Part shown: piece after piece, positions 1 through 6,450 of the stretch
Layout of the letters: every line of letters begins with the position of its first letter
Position numbering within the stretch: the stretch's first letter is position 1
NCBI GenBank assembly: GCA_038323615.1
Contig: JBBQHC010000035.1
Location: 1 to 22,633, forward strand
Reading direction: 5' to 3'
Source: JBBKXP01 sp038323615
GTDB lineage: Bacteria > Pseudomonadota > Alphaproteobacteria > Rhodobacterales > Rhodobacteraceae
DNA: 22,633 nt
Notes under the pieces: generated by a model
The model's database searches: none
What the model was told of the DNA's origin: nothing
The model's input: the letters and a program-made list of their open reading frames with translations, nothing else
Program-made: the position numbers and the translations under genes

Positions 1-1
1 G

Positions 2-199
2 ACCGGGGCAAGAGGCGGCGCAGCCTATTTTGCCTATTCCCCCAACGCCCTGATCGACACCGACAACGGCGTGATCCTCGAGGTGGAGGCGACCCGTTCA
101 ATCCGCCAGGCCGAGGTTGGATCTGTGCGGACGATGATCGAGCGGGTGAGCGATAGCTTTGGCCTCAAGCCCGAACGCCTGATTGCCCCCTCTCATTGA
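2..199 (+). pseudogene. Transposase fragment (IS5/IS1182-type), cut at both ends
   Basis: The open frame enters from the left edge and stops at a TGA at 197-199. It translates as 65 residues containing AYFAYSPNALIDTDNGVI, then VEATRSIRQAEVG, then FGLKPERLIA. This is the central DDE-transposase region of IS5/IS1182-like elements, where the usual text is YSTNYLIDT..VIVDVEAT..IRQAEV. In the family the next residues are a DTAYG block. Here the frame instead runs into PSH and a stop at 188. A DTAYG reading reappears at 228-242 in another frame, which suggests a roughly 40-base insertion at 188-227 broke the gene. After DTAYG the resemblance is lost. The gene is therefore a non-functional remnant. 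Family assignment rests on remembered motif patterns; the exact IS name is unknown. Confidence 0.8.
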
Positions 200-214
200 T
201 TGCTGTGCAATCAA
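196..214. repeat. Short perfect hairpin inside the transposase break
   Basis: TTGATTGC (196-203) and GCAATCAA (207-214) are perfect inverted copies around a 3-base loop. The hairpin lies inside the segment (188-227) that appears to interrupt the transposase reading frame. No run of T follows, so it is not an obvious terminator. It may be part of a small inserted palindromic element or a breakpoint signature. Confidence 0.5.
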
Positions 215-568
215 CTGCCGGGCAGTGGACACCGCCTATGGGCTCAATGACCGCCATGGTGAAGCCGCGCTGCGGCGACAGACCGCACGACGAACATCAG
301 CTACGGGCCGGAAGCACTGTGAATCCCTTGCATTGAGACGGTTATGCCGCATTGCTCGGAACCACAGGCGCTACGTCCGTTTTGTGTTGTTCCGCTTCAG
401 GCGCAGCCATGAGCGCGTTGGCCTGATAAGGACCAACCATCCTACACCGTGAGGTCACACGACTTGGCGACACCTCTTCGACCCCAATTATTCGTTGCCT
501 TTGTAAATACTTTCCAAAGGTTACCAAACGGAGTAGGCATCTCAATCTTTGAAGATTTGGGACAAATC
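200..568. other. Gene-free stretch between transposase remnant and yaeQ
   Basis: No convincing gene is visible. A 90-codon frame on the plus strand (183-452) is arginine-rich with no recognisable motif apart from the DTAYG pentapeptide at 228-242. A minus-strand frame at 342-545 is equally featureless. Base composition shifts towards A+T after about 470. An imperfect dyad, CCTTTG...CAAAGG, lies around 498-520 upstream of yaeQ and could be a regulatory dyad or chance. The stretch is most simply mobile-element debris plus the 5' flank of yaeQ. Confidence 0.5.
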
Positions 569-1114
569 ATGGCGCAAAATGCCACCATTTATAAAGTTGA
601 ACTCTCTGTCTCCGACATGGATCGTCACTATTATGAGACCCATAAACTGACCGTGGCTAAGCATCCTTCAGAGACGGATGAACGGCTGATGGTGCGCATT
701 GTCGCTTTTGCGCTCAATGCCAATGAGCATTTGGAAATGACGAAGGGCCTTTCAACGGATGACGAGCCAGACATTTGGCAGAAAAGCCTGAGCGGAGAGC
801 TTGATGTGTGGGTGGCGCTGGGACTTCCAAGCGAAAAGGTGATGCGTCAATCCTGTGGCAAAGCCGACAAGGTGATTGTCTATCCCTATGGCGGCAGGAC
901 TGCCGAGATGTGGTGGGACAAGATCAAAAACAGCGCCACCCGTTTCGATAATCTTCAAGTGATGAATTTTTCCGAGAGAGACACAGGCGCACTGGCAAAA
1001 CTGGCAAGTCGCGCAATGAAGCTTCAGATCAATATTCAGGACGGCGATGTGATGGTCAGTGTTGATGATAGTATCGTTTACGTTACCCCCGTAAAATGGA
1101 AGAGCGGTGCGTAA
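569..1114 (+). CDS. yaeQ: YaeQ family protein
   Basis: The 181-residue product has the length of Escherichia coli YaeQ and keeps its landmarks: N-terminal ATIYKVELSVSDMDRHYYE, then HPSETDERLMVRIVAFA, then TKGLSTDDEPDIWQKS, LDVWVALGLP, and the C-terminal LQINIQDGDVMVS. YaeQ proteins have a PD-(D/E)XK nuclease-like fold, but no established cellular role is known to me. The ATG at 569 was chosen because MAQNATIYK aligns with the family start; an in-frame GTG at 449 would add 40 unrelated residues. No strong ribosome binding site is seen. Codon usage is visibly more A/T-rich than in the genes to the right, and transposase remnants flank it on both sides, which suggests horizontal acquisition. Confidence 0.9.
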   Translation: MAQNATIYKVELSVSDMDRHYYETHKLTVAKHPSETDERLMVRIVAFALNANEHLEMTKGLSTDDEPDIWQKSLSGELDVWVALGLPSEKVMRQSCGKADKVIVYPYGGRTAEMWWDKIKNSATRFDNLQVMNFSERDTGALAKLASRAMKLQINIQDGDVMVSVDDSIVYVTPVKWKSGA

Positions 1115-1246
1115 TTCACGGCTGCCTGCCGCAAAAGGCCGGAATTCTTCCCATGGCACGACGGCGTTAATTTCCAGAAGCGGATCCGTTTTCGCATCCA
1201 GGCTCGCATAACGATCTGAAAGATCAAAGAAACCCATCTGCGCCAT
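1115..1246 (-). pseudogene. N-terminal remnant of an IS5-family transposase
   Basis: Read leftward from an ATG at 1246, the first ~37 codons give MAQMGFFDLSDRYASLDAKT followed by DPLLEINAVVPWEEFRP. This is the typical opening of alphaproteobacterial IS5-family transposases (GFFDL..RYA.L.AK.DPL..I.AVV.WE.FRP). Beyond about position 1136 the resemblance stops, and the open frame merely continues antisense through yaeQ to 752. Everything after the first tenth of the transposase is missing, so the element is dead. The deletion end point lies within about 20 bases of the yaeQ stop codon. Confidence 0.75.
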
Positions 1247-1410
1247 GACAACCAGCCTCCATCTTCCACTGGTCCAGTATCTACACGGCCGTCAGATCAG
1301 GCGCAATTTTTCAAGGTGCCCTCAGGAGATAAGCAACACGGCTACCGGGCCGAGTTTTTCAACGGAATAAGCCCGAAGCAGTCGCTGCAGCCCATCCCAA
1401 AAGCTGCCTT
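1247..1410. other. Probable IS end and spacer debris
   Basis: This 164-base spacer lies upstream of the truncated transposase and downstream of the 206-codon gene. It holds two short stretches that look like insertion-sequence ends: one around 1303-1323 (containing TTTTTCAAGGTGCCCTC) at the expected distance outside the transposase start, and one around 1352-1370 (GAGTTTTTCAACGGAATAA). Neither has a visible matching partner or target duplication in the window. No gene or promoter is evident. Confidence 0.4.
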
Positions 1411-2031
1411 TTACCGCCCCACCCGCGCCACCAGTCGCAGCGCATGGCTCGCATCCCGTGCCACCACCGGCAGCACCGGATCATAGGCCGCGCGGATCAC
1501 CGCCGCCACTTCGGGGCGCAGCACCGTCACGCCATCGACAAGCGCCAGCGGCGACACCTTGGCGAACGCCCGGTCTGACCATGTCACGATCATCTGCGCC
1601 GCCTGCCCCAGCGCCAGTGCGTCGGCGGACTGGTCTGACAAGGCGTCGTCCATCCGCAGGAACACGAAACAGGCCCTGATCGCGCCGGCCTCGTCGAACC
1701 GAAATGCCCGATACTGGTTCGCCCCTGCCCGCTGCAATCGGTCGACCAGTGGGCCAACCTCGCCGACCAAGGCGTCCAACGTCGGCACCTCCAACATTTC
1801 CGCCCAGTCCCGGCAGAAAAAGAACATCAGGTTGGCCCCCATTTCGGGGTCAGACTCGGCCATTTTGTGCGCGGCCAATACGACAACAGCTTCGATCGCA
1901 CCCTTGACGACCGACAGCGTCGCGTCATCGACGCCAAAGACCACAGGCACGATCGGACGGCCCCAGCGGGCACAATGATAGGTGCCGTCGGCACGGGTGA
2001 ACAGCGCGGCGATATCTTCTGCCGGTATCAT
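1411..2031 (-). CDS. Conserved-looking hypothetical protein downstream of ruvB
   Basis: An unrecognised 206-residue protein follows ruvB after 30 bases on the same strand and is probably co-transcribed with the ruv operon. It has no signal peptide and no obvious membrane helix; short hydrophobic stretches (VVFGVDDATLSVV, AIEAVVVLAAHKMA) suit an alpha/beta soluble core. Aromatic/cysteine blocks NLMFFFCRDWAEML and ACVFLR-like text (residues ~70 and ~125) are its most distinctive parts. No catalytic motif, nucleotide-binding loop or DNA-binding helix could be identified. The start is the ATG at 2031, which has only a weak upstream purine stretch. Coding is supported by the long high-GC frame and operon position; function is unknown. 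Confidence 0.75.
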   Translation of the reverse strand: MIPAEDIAALFTRADGTYHCARWGRPIVPVVFGVDDATLSVVKGAIEAVVVLAAHKMAESDPEMGANLMFFFCRDWAEMLEVPTLDALVGEVGPLVDRLQRAGANQYRAFRFDEAGAIRACFVFLRMDDALSDQSADALALGQAAQMIVTWSDRAFAKVSPLALVDGVTVLRPEVAAVIRAAYDPVLPVVARDASHALRLVARVGR

Positions 2032-2061
2032 TTCGCCGAAAATACTCGCGCCGCAGGCATC

Positions 2062-3093
2062 CTAGCTCTCCGAAAACAAATCGTTCTGCCCCTTGGGCGC
2101 ATCCAACCCCAGATGCCGCCACGCCCCGGCGGTCAGCATCCGACCGCGCGGCGTGCGCTGGATCAGACCCTGCTGCAGCAGGAACGGTTCGATCACTTCT
2201 TCAAGACTGTCGCGACTCTCCGACAGGGCAGCACACAGCGTTTCGACCCCGACCGGGCCGCCGCCATAACTTTCCGCGATCAGCGTCAGATAGCGCCGGT
2301 CGGCCCCGTCCAATCCCCGATGATCGACGCCAAGCCGGGTCAGCGCCCGGTCGGCGATGGCTTGGGTGACCTTGCCGTTCCCCTCGACCACCGCGAAATC
2401 GACCACCCGGCGCAGCAAACGGCCCGCGATCCGCGGCGTGCCCCGCGCCCGTTTGGCAATCTCGCGCGCCCCGGCATCCTCGGCAGGCGCACCCATCAGG
2501 CGGGCACCGCGGGTGACGATCTGGTGCAATTCGTCCTCGGTGTAGAATTCAAGCCTTGTGGGGATGCCAAAGCGGTCGCGCAGCGGCGTCGTCAGCAGGC
2601 CCATCCGGGTCGTCGCCCCGATCAGGGTAAAGGGCTGCAGTTCAATTCGCACGGTGCGCGCGGCGGGGCCTTCGCCGATCACGAGGTCGAGTTCGTAGTC
2701 TTCGAGCGCGGGATAGAGGATCTCCTCGACCGCCGGATTGAGCCGGTGGATTTCGTCGATGAACAGCACGTCGCGGGGTTCCAGATTGGTCAGGATCGCC
2801 GCCAAGTCGCCCGCCTTGGCCAGTACCGGGCCGGACGTCATCCGGAAATTGACGCCGAGTTCGCGCGCCATGATCTGCGCCAGCGTCGTCTTGCCCAAAC
2901 CGGGGGGGCCGTGAAACAGCGCGTGATCCATCGCCTCGCCGCGCATCTTGGCGCTTTCGATGAACACCCGCAAATTCGCCCGCGCCGCCGCCTGCCCGAT
3001 GAACTCGTCCAAGGTTTGCGGACGCAGGGCGCGGTCGGCGTCCTCGGGGCGCGGTTCGGGGCGCAGGGTGGGGTCGGGCGTGGTCATGGCCAT
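2062..3093 (-). CDS. ruvB: Holliday junction branch migration ATPase RuvB
   Basis: RuvB is the hexameric AAA+ motor that, with RuvA, drives branch migration of Holliday junctions during recombinational repair. The 343-residue product shows the whole family pattern: LRPQTLDEFIGQ near residue 23, Walker A GPPGLGKTT (62-70), Walker B LFIDEIHRLNP (about 111), sensor I GATTRMG, the arginine finger region LRDRFG, and the C-terminal winged-helix part ending in GLIQRTPRGRML. Length matches typical RuvB. The start could be the ATG at 3093 or the next one at 3087; both precede the conserved core. The gene begins 3 bases after the ruvA stop, so the two are tightly coupled. Confidence 0.97.
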   Translation of the reverse strand: MAMTTPDPTLRPEPRPEDADRALRPQTLDEFIGQAAARANLRVFIESAKMRGEAMDHALFHGPPGLGKTTLAQIMARELGVNFRMTSGPVLAKAGDLAAILTNLEPRDVLFIDEIHRLNPAVEEILYPALEDYELDLVIGEGPAARTVRIELQPFTLIGATTRMGLLTTPLRDRFGIPTRLEFYTEDELHQIVTRGARLMGAPAEDAGAREIAKRARGTPRIAGRLLRRVVDFAVVEGNGKVTQAIADRALTRLGVDHRGLDGADRRYLTLIAESYGGGPVGVETLCAALSESRDSLEEVIEPFLLQQGLIQRTPRGRMLTAGAWRHLGLDAPKGQNDLFSES

Positions 3094-3096
3094 GAC

Positions 3097-3750
3097 CTAT
3101 CCCTTCGGTGCCAGTAGCTTCAAGGTGGCGCGGATCAGCGCGGGGGTATCCAGCCCCGGCGCATCGCCCAGCGCCTGCGCCACCGCGCCCGCCGCGTCGC
3201 CCGGCATGTAGCCGAGGTTGGCAAGAGCCGACAGCGCCTCGGACTGCGCCGGATTGGCGGCGGCGGCACGCGGTCGGTGGGGCGTGTCGGCCATGTCGAT
3301 CACCGCATCGCCGCTGGCCTGCGCCATTGTCCCACCCATCGCCATGACCCCGGGGGCCTTGTCCTTGAGGTCAAGGATCACTTTTTGCGCGGTCTTGGGG
3401 CCGACGCCTTTGGCCTTGGCGATCGCGGACCAGTCGCCCAAGGCAATCGCGCGGCTGACGCCGTCCGGCCCCAAAGCCCCGAGAATGGACAACGACGCCT
3501 TGGCCCCGATCCCTTGCACGCCCATCAGCAGGCGATGCCATTCCTTTTCAATAAGCGTGGTAAACCCGAACAGTTGCAGCACATCCTCGCGCACCAGCAG
3601 ATCGGTATAAATCGCCACCGCCTCGCCGACGCGGGGCAGCGCCGCCATCGTGCGATCCGACACGAAGACCAGATAACCGACGCCGCGCACATCGATCAGC
3701 ACGTGGTCAGCGGCGCGATAATCAAGGATCCCCGCGAGTTTGCCGATCAT
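3097..3750 (-). CDS. ruvA: Holliday junction DNA helicase subunit RuvA
   Basis: RuvA binds the four-way junction as a tetramer and loads RuvB. The 217-residue product begins MIGKLAGILDYRAADHVLID, the standard RuvA opening (OB-fold domain I). It continues with the helix-hairpin-helix domain (LLMGVQGIGAKASLSIL and AKGVGPKTAQKVILDLKDK), and ends with the small C-terminal RuvB-binding helical domain (ALANLGYMPGDAAGAV) after an alanine-rich linker. The ATG at 3750 is chosen because it matches the family start; an upstream in-frame ATG at 3813 would add unrelated residues lying inside ruvC. Its ATG overlaps the ruvC stop by 4 bases (3747-3750), a coupling arrangement common in ruvCAB operons. Confidence 0.97.
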   Translation of the reverse strand: MIGKLAGILDYRAADHVLIDVRGVGYLVFVSDRTMAALPRVGEAVAIYTDLLVREDVLQLFGFTTLIEKEWHRLLMGVQGIGAKASLSILGALGPDGVSRAIALGDWSAIAKAKGVGPKTAQKVILDLKDKAPGVMAMGGTMAQASGDAVIDMADTPHRPRAAAANPAQSEALSALANLGYMPGDAAGAVAQALGDAPGLDTPALIRATLKLLAPKG

Positions 3751-4256
3751 GCCGAGGCTCGCAGTATGGCGCGTTGCAGATGCCCCGCCGATTGCAGGTG
3801 ATGTGCATGGCAAATCGCGATGGCAAGGGCATCAGCGGCATCCGGGCCTGCCAGGACCACGCCGGGCAATTGCAGGCGGACCATATGGGCGATCTGGGTC
3901 TTGTCGGCATGACCGACCCCGACGACCGCCTTTTTGACCGCGTTCGGGGCATATTCACCGACAACCATCCCGGCCTGCGCGGCGACCAGCAGGGCGATGC
4001 CCCGGGCCTGCCCCAGTTTCAGCGTTCCGGCGCCATCCTTGTTGACAAAGGTCTGTTCGACGGCGGTGGCGTCGGGGGCGTGAACGGCAATCACGGCGGC
4101 AAGCTGGGTATGAAGTTGCAACAACCGCGTCGCCAGATCGTCGCCGCTGGCGCTGTGGCAGATGCCGTTGGCGATGTGGCTCAGGCGTGATCCGTCGACG
4201 TTGATGACGCCCCAGCCCATGTTGCGCAGACCGGGATCGATCCCCAAAACCCGCAT
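3747..4256 (-). CDS. ruvC: Crossover junction endodeoxyribonuclease RuvC
   Basis: RuvC is the dimeric resolvase that nicks Holliday junctions symmetrically after RuvAB migration. The 169-residue product starts MRVLGIDPGLRNMGWGVI, placing the first catalytic aspartate in GIDPG. The glutamate in AVEQTFVNKD and the aspartates in GPDAADALAIAICHA supply the remaining acidic ligands of the RNase H-like active site. The ATG at 4256 gives the family start; the open frame extends further upstream without homology. It is the first gene of the leftward ruvC-ruvA-ruvB operon. A candidate SOS box lies 38-52 bases upstream of the start codon. Confidence 0.97.
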   Translation of the reverse strand: MRVLGIDPGLRNMGWGVINVDGSRLSHIANGICHSASGDDLATRLLQLHTQLAAVIAVHAPDATAVEQTFVNKDGAGTLKLGQARGIALLVAAQAGMVVGEYAPNAVKKAVVGVGHADKTQIAHMVRLQLPGVVLAGPDAADALAIAICHAHHLQSAGHLQRAILRASA

Positions 4257-4602
4257 GCCCGACCCCTTCGTGCCTGTTTTGCCACAGGGGCTAGCACAAA
4301 AGGCGAACAATCGCCAAGGACGATTAATCAGAGGTGGATTCTTCGTCGCCACAAAAGCGCCGCAAAGCCGCCACAATCCTTGTCGGAAAACGCCTTCACA
4401 GTGTTTGAAACCGACATTTGATCAAACGCGCACGGCCCTTTTTTACAAAGCGTTCACGCTTTGACGTACGAAAAAATCGGGCATGCGAAAAACGCATAAG
4501 AGTTATGCAAATTCGCCTCTAGCCACGGCAATTCTTGCGACCTAAATGCAGAACACAAGGAAATCACGCTGCACTGCAGCACGGCCCCTAAGGACAAAAG
4601 AA
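4257..4602. promoter_or_regulatory. Divergent intergenic region ruvC / DUF1127
   Basis: This 346-base stretch contains no gene and must carry the promoters of both divergent neighbours. The centre (about 4400-4540) is A/T-rich compared with the surroundings. It includes a perfect dyad GCATAA-GAG-TTATGC at 4494-4508, about 95 bases before the DUF1127 start, which is a reasonable operator candidate. The ruvC side holds the LexA-like site. A purine-rich AAGGACA about 8 bases before 4603 serves as a ribosome binding site for the DUF1127 gene. Confidence 0.5.
4294..4308 (-). promoter_or_regulatory. Candidate LexA (SOS) box upstream of ruvC
   Basis: On the ruvC-coding strand the site reads GTTC-GCCTTTT-GTGC. 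It differs by one base from the direct-repeat SOS box GTTC-N7-GTTC described for alphaproteobacterial LexA. Its location just ahead of a DNA repair operon that is SOS-regulated in many bacteria supports the reading. A single one-mismatch site could be chance, and no core promoter could be placed with confidence. Confidence 0.4.
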
Positions 4603-4812
4603 ATGACCGCCATCGACACCTCCCGCTCGCTCGCCCCGGTTGCCGCCAACCGCATCGTCACCGTGATGCACACCGTGCTGAACGCTGTCGCGAACTGGAA
4701 CGACGCCCGCGTGACTCGCAATTCGCTGTCGCGCCTGTCGGCCCGTGAACTGGACGATATCGGACTGAACTACGGCGACATCGACGCTGTTGCGGCGCGC
4801 ACGCTTCGCTAA
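4603..4812 (+). CDS. DUF1127 domain small protein
   Basis: The 69-residue product carries the DUF1127 (YjiS-like) signature at its C-terminal half: NWNDARVTRNSLSRLSAREL followed by DDIGLNYGDI. Members are small, arginine-rich and basic; some in Rhodobacter and Agrobacterium are stress-linked RNA-binding regulators, but the role of this one is unknown. The ATG at 4603 is preferred because AAGGACA lies 8 bases upstream; an in-frame ATG at 4546 would add 19 residues not typical of the family. A dyad at 4494-4508 precedes it and a strong stem-loop follows at 4932-4967. Confidence 0.9.
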   Translation: MTAIDTSRSLAPVAANRIVTVMHTVLNAVANWNDARVTRNSLSRLSARELDDIGLNYGDIDAVAARTLR

Positions 4813-4816
4813 GGCG

Positions 4817-4904
4817 GTTCAGGTTTTACGAGTTAGACCCGGCCCGGAGATTGCGTTCGCGCTCGGTGAGGGCCAGCGAATTCAGATTTCGTTGAAACCT
4901 GAAC
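4817..4904. repeat. Long-spaced inverted repeat after the DUF1127 gene
   Basis: GTTCAGGTTT (4817-4826) is perfectly mirrored by AAACCTGAAC (4895-4904) with 68 bases between. The pair starts 4 bases after the DUF1127 stop codon. In RNA it would close a ~90-base structured 3' region. This could be a processed small RNA or an mRNA 3' structure; no sequence match to a known RNA family was recognised. Confidence 0.4.
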
Positions 4905-4931
4905 GGCTCTAATCAACCAACGACAAGAATC

Positions 4932-4967
4932 AAATGGCCGCGCCGGATGCACCCGGCGTGGCCATTT
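4932..4967. terminator. Strong stem-loop, probable bidirectional terminator
   Basis: AAATGGCCGCGCCGG (4932-4946) pairs with CCGGCGTGGCCATTT (4953-4967) in a 15-base stem with one G-U pair and a 6-base loop. A- and T-rich ends on the two arms allow termination in both directions. It sits between the rightward DUF1127 gene and the leftward gene ending at 4994, exactly where convergent transcription should stop. Confidence 0.75.
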
Positions 4968-4993
4968 CCATGTATGACAATCGCCAGAACCGA

Positions 4994-5347
4994 TCAGCCC
5001 AGTGACAACCGCATTGCATTGATCTGCGTCGCCAGCCAGATCGTCGCGGGATCAGCCTGCATCAACCATGCCCCGCCCTGTTCAACCAGGGTGCCGGCCC
5101 GAAGTTCGGCGACCCGCTCATCATAGGTGGCGGTGCCAAGGTTGATCAGCAAGACGGCCTTGAACACAAAACCGGCGGCCAGCAGTAACAGCAGGCCTTT
5201 CAGCGGAAAGCGCGGCGCACGGCGGCGCGGATGCGCAACGATCAACCCGTCGCGATTCATCTTGTGATAAACACCGTTGCGCATGCGGTCGTGACGGCGG
5301 GTGATTGCCTGCAGCCGTTTGTTGAATGGAACATGAACCTCAGACAT
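4994..5347 (-). CDS. Small single-pass membrane protein, function unknown
   Basis: The 117-residue product has a basic N-terminal half (FNKRLQAITRRHDRMRNGVY, then HPRRRAPRFPLK) followed by one clear transmembrane segment GLLLLLAAGFVFKAVLLINL at about residues 52-71. A soluble C-terminal tail of about 45 residues follows, predicted outside the cytoplasm by the positive-inside rule. The ATG at 5347 has GAGG just upstream; an earlier in-frame ATG at 5401 lacks one. It lies 92 bases downstream of prmA on the same strand and may share its transcript. No enzymatic motif was recognised. Confidence 0.8.
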   Translation of the reverse strand: MSEVHVPFNKRLQAITRRHDRMRNGVYHKMNRDGLIVAHPRRRAPRFPLKGLLLLLAAGFVFKAVLLINLGTATYDERVAELRAGTLVEQGGAWLMQADPATIWLATQINAMRLSLG

Positions 5348-5439
5348 GGCAACCTCGTCAAAACGCCCCCGCGCTCGTATCCGACAAGGGTGTCCCGGCA
5401 TTGTGGCTTTTTCTGGGCAACTGGCATTTTCGCCAAACT

Positions 5440-6312
5440 TTAGACGGATTTGACCAAAGTCAGCGTGGCCCAGTCAACAATCTCTTGCCGTTGCTGCAAA
5501 TTGAACCCGTGGCGTGCATAAACCGCCGTCACGTCATCGGCCTGTTCGACCAGGATGCCCGAAAGAATCACGACCCCGCCGGGGCTGACATGCACCGCCA
5601 TATCAGGGGCCAAAGCCACCAGCGGCCCTTTGAGGATATTGGCAAAAACCAGATCGAAGGGCGCGGCGGCGGCAATTTCAGGTGCTGCGAACCCTTCGGC
5701 CAAGACACACCTGACCCGCCCGGCCAGCCCATTTGCCGCCACATTTGCTGCTGCGACATCGACCGCCACCGGGTCGATATCGCTGGCCAGAACATCGCCC
5801 GGCCAGACCCGCGCGGCCGCCATCGCCAGCACTGCCGTGCCGCAACCAACGTCGATCACACGCCGACAGGTCACGCCGTCTTGCAGCAACGCCTCCAGCG
5901 CCCGAAGACACCCCAGTGTCGTCCCGTGGTGCCCGGTGCCAAAGGCCATCGCCGCGTCGATCAACAGCCCGATCTTGTCAGCCGCCACCTTGTCGGCGTC
6001 GTGGCTGCCATGCACCACGAACCGCCCTGCCGCGACCGGGGGCAGATCGCGGCGCACCTTGGCGACCCAATCCTGATCGGGCACCTCGGACACCGCGAAG
6101 GGACGCGCGTCATGGATCAGCGCCAGCAGAGCCAGCCCCGCCTGATCGGGGGGCGCGGTGAAATAGGCCCCGATTTCCCACAACCCCGATCCATCCTCGA
6201 CCTCCATCATGCCAACGCCGGTCGGGGTGGGGTTCAGCGTCTCCATCGCGTCGCTCAGGGCTTGAGCGCGGTCGCGGTCGGTGAGGGTGGTGAGGGCAGC
6301 GTAGGTCAGCAT
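5440..6312 (-). CDS. prmA: Ribosomal protein L11 methyltransferase
   Basis: PrmA trimethylates amino groups of ribosomal protein L11 using S-adenosylmethionine in the cytoplasm. The 290-residue product shows the family order: an N-terminal substrate-binding part (about 1-110), AFGTGHHGTTLGCL (123-136), the SAM motif VIDVGCGTAVLAMAA (152-166), the acidic DIDPVAVDVAAANV that contacts the cofactor, and the catalytic-domain motif LVFANILKGPL. Length matches alphaproteobacterial PrmA. The start is the ATG at 6312. It is divergent from the transporter gene at 6451, leaving a 138-base shared upstream region. Confidence 0.95.
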   Translation of the reverse strand: MLTYAALTTLTDRDRAQALSDAMETLNPTPTGVGMMEVEDGSGLWEIGAYFTAPPDQAGLALLALIHDARPFAVSEVPDQDWVAKVRRDLPPVAAGRFVVHGSHDADKVAADKIGLLIDAAMAFGTGHHGTTLGCLRALEALLQDGVTCRRVIDVGCGTAVLAMAAARVWPGDVLASDIDPVAVDVAAANVAANGLAGRVRCVLAEGFAAPEIAAAAPFDLVFANILKGPLVALAPDMAVHVSPGGVVILSGILVEQADDVTAVYARHGFNLQQRQEIVDWATLTLVKSV

Positions 6313-6450
6313 GGCGGGGCCTTTGGTGCGGGGTTTGTCGCGACGCGGTTAGCCCAGTTCTCCGACGCTGACGAGGGCGAAACCACAGCGCAGATTTCAT
6401 TGGCAGCCACTGGCGGCGCGGCTAACCTGCACACCAAAAGGGGCAATCCG

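Noticed and set aside
752..1246. 164-codon minus-strand frame over yaeQ
   Set aside because: Only the first ~37 codons resemble a transposase; the rest is the antisense of yaeQ.
1303..1370. Complete IS with paired terminal repeats
   Set aside because: Two end-like stretches are seen, but no matching inverted partner or target duplication was found in the window.
1867..3117. 416-codon plus-strand frame
   Set aside because: It is antisense to ruvB, rich in Arg, Gln and His with no motif; a high-GC shadow frame.
4419..4446. TGATC-N18-TTTAC resembling a Rhodobacter RpoE promoter before the DUF1127 gene
   Set aside because: The -35 part matches but the -10 part departs from TAAGA; too weak to call.
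5326..6450. Long in-frame extension upstream of the BenE-type gene
   Set aside because: It is antisense to prmA, and the family start and ribosome binding site are at 6451.
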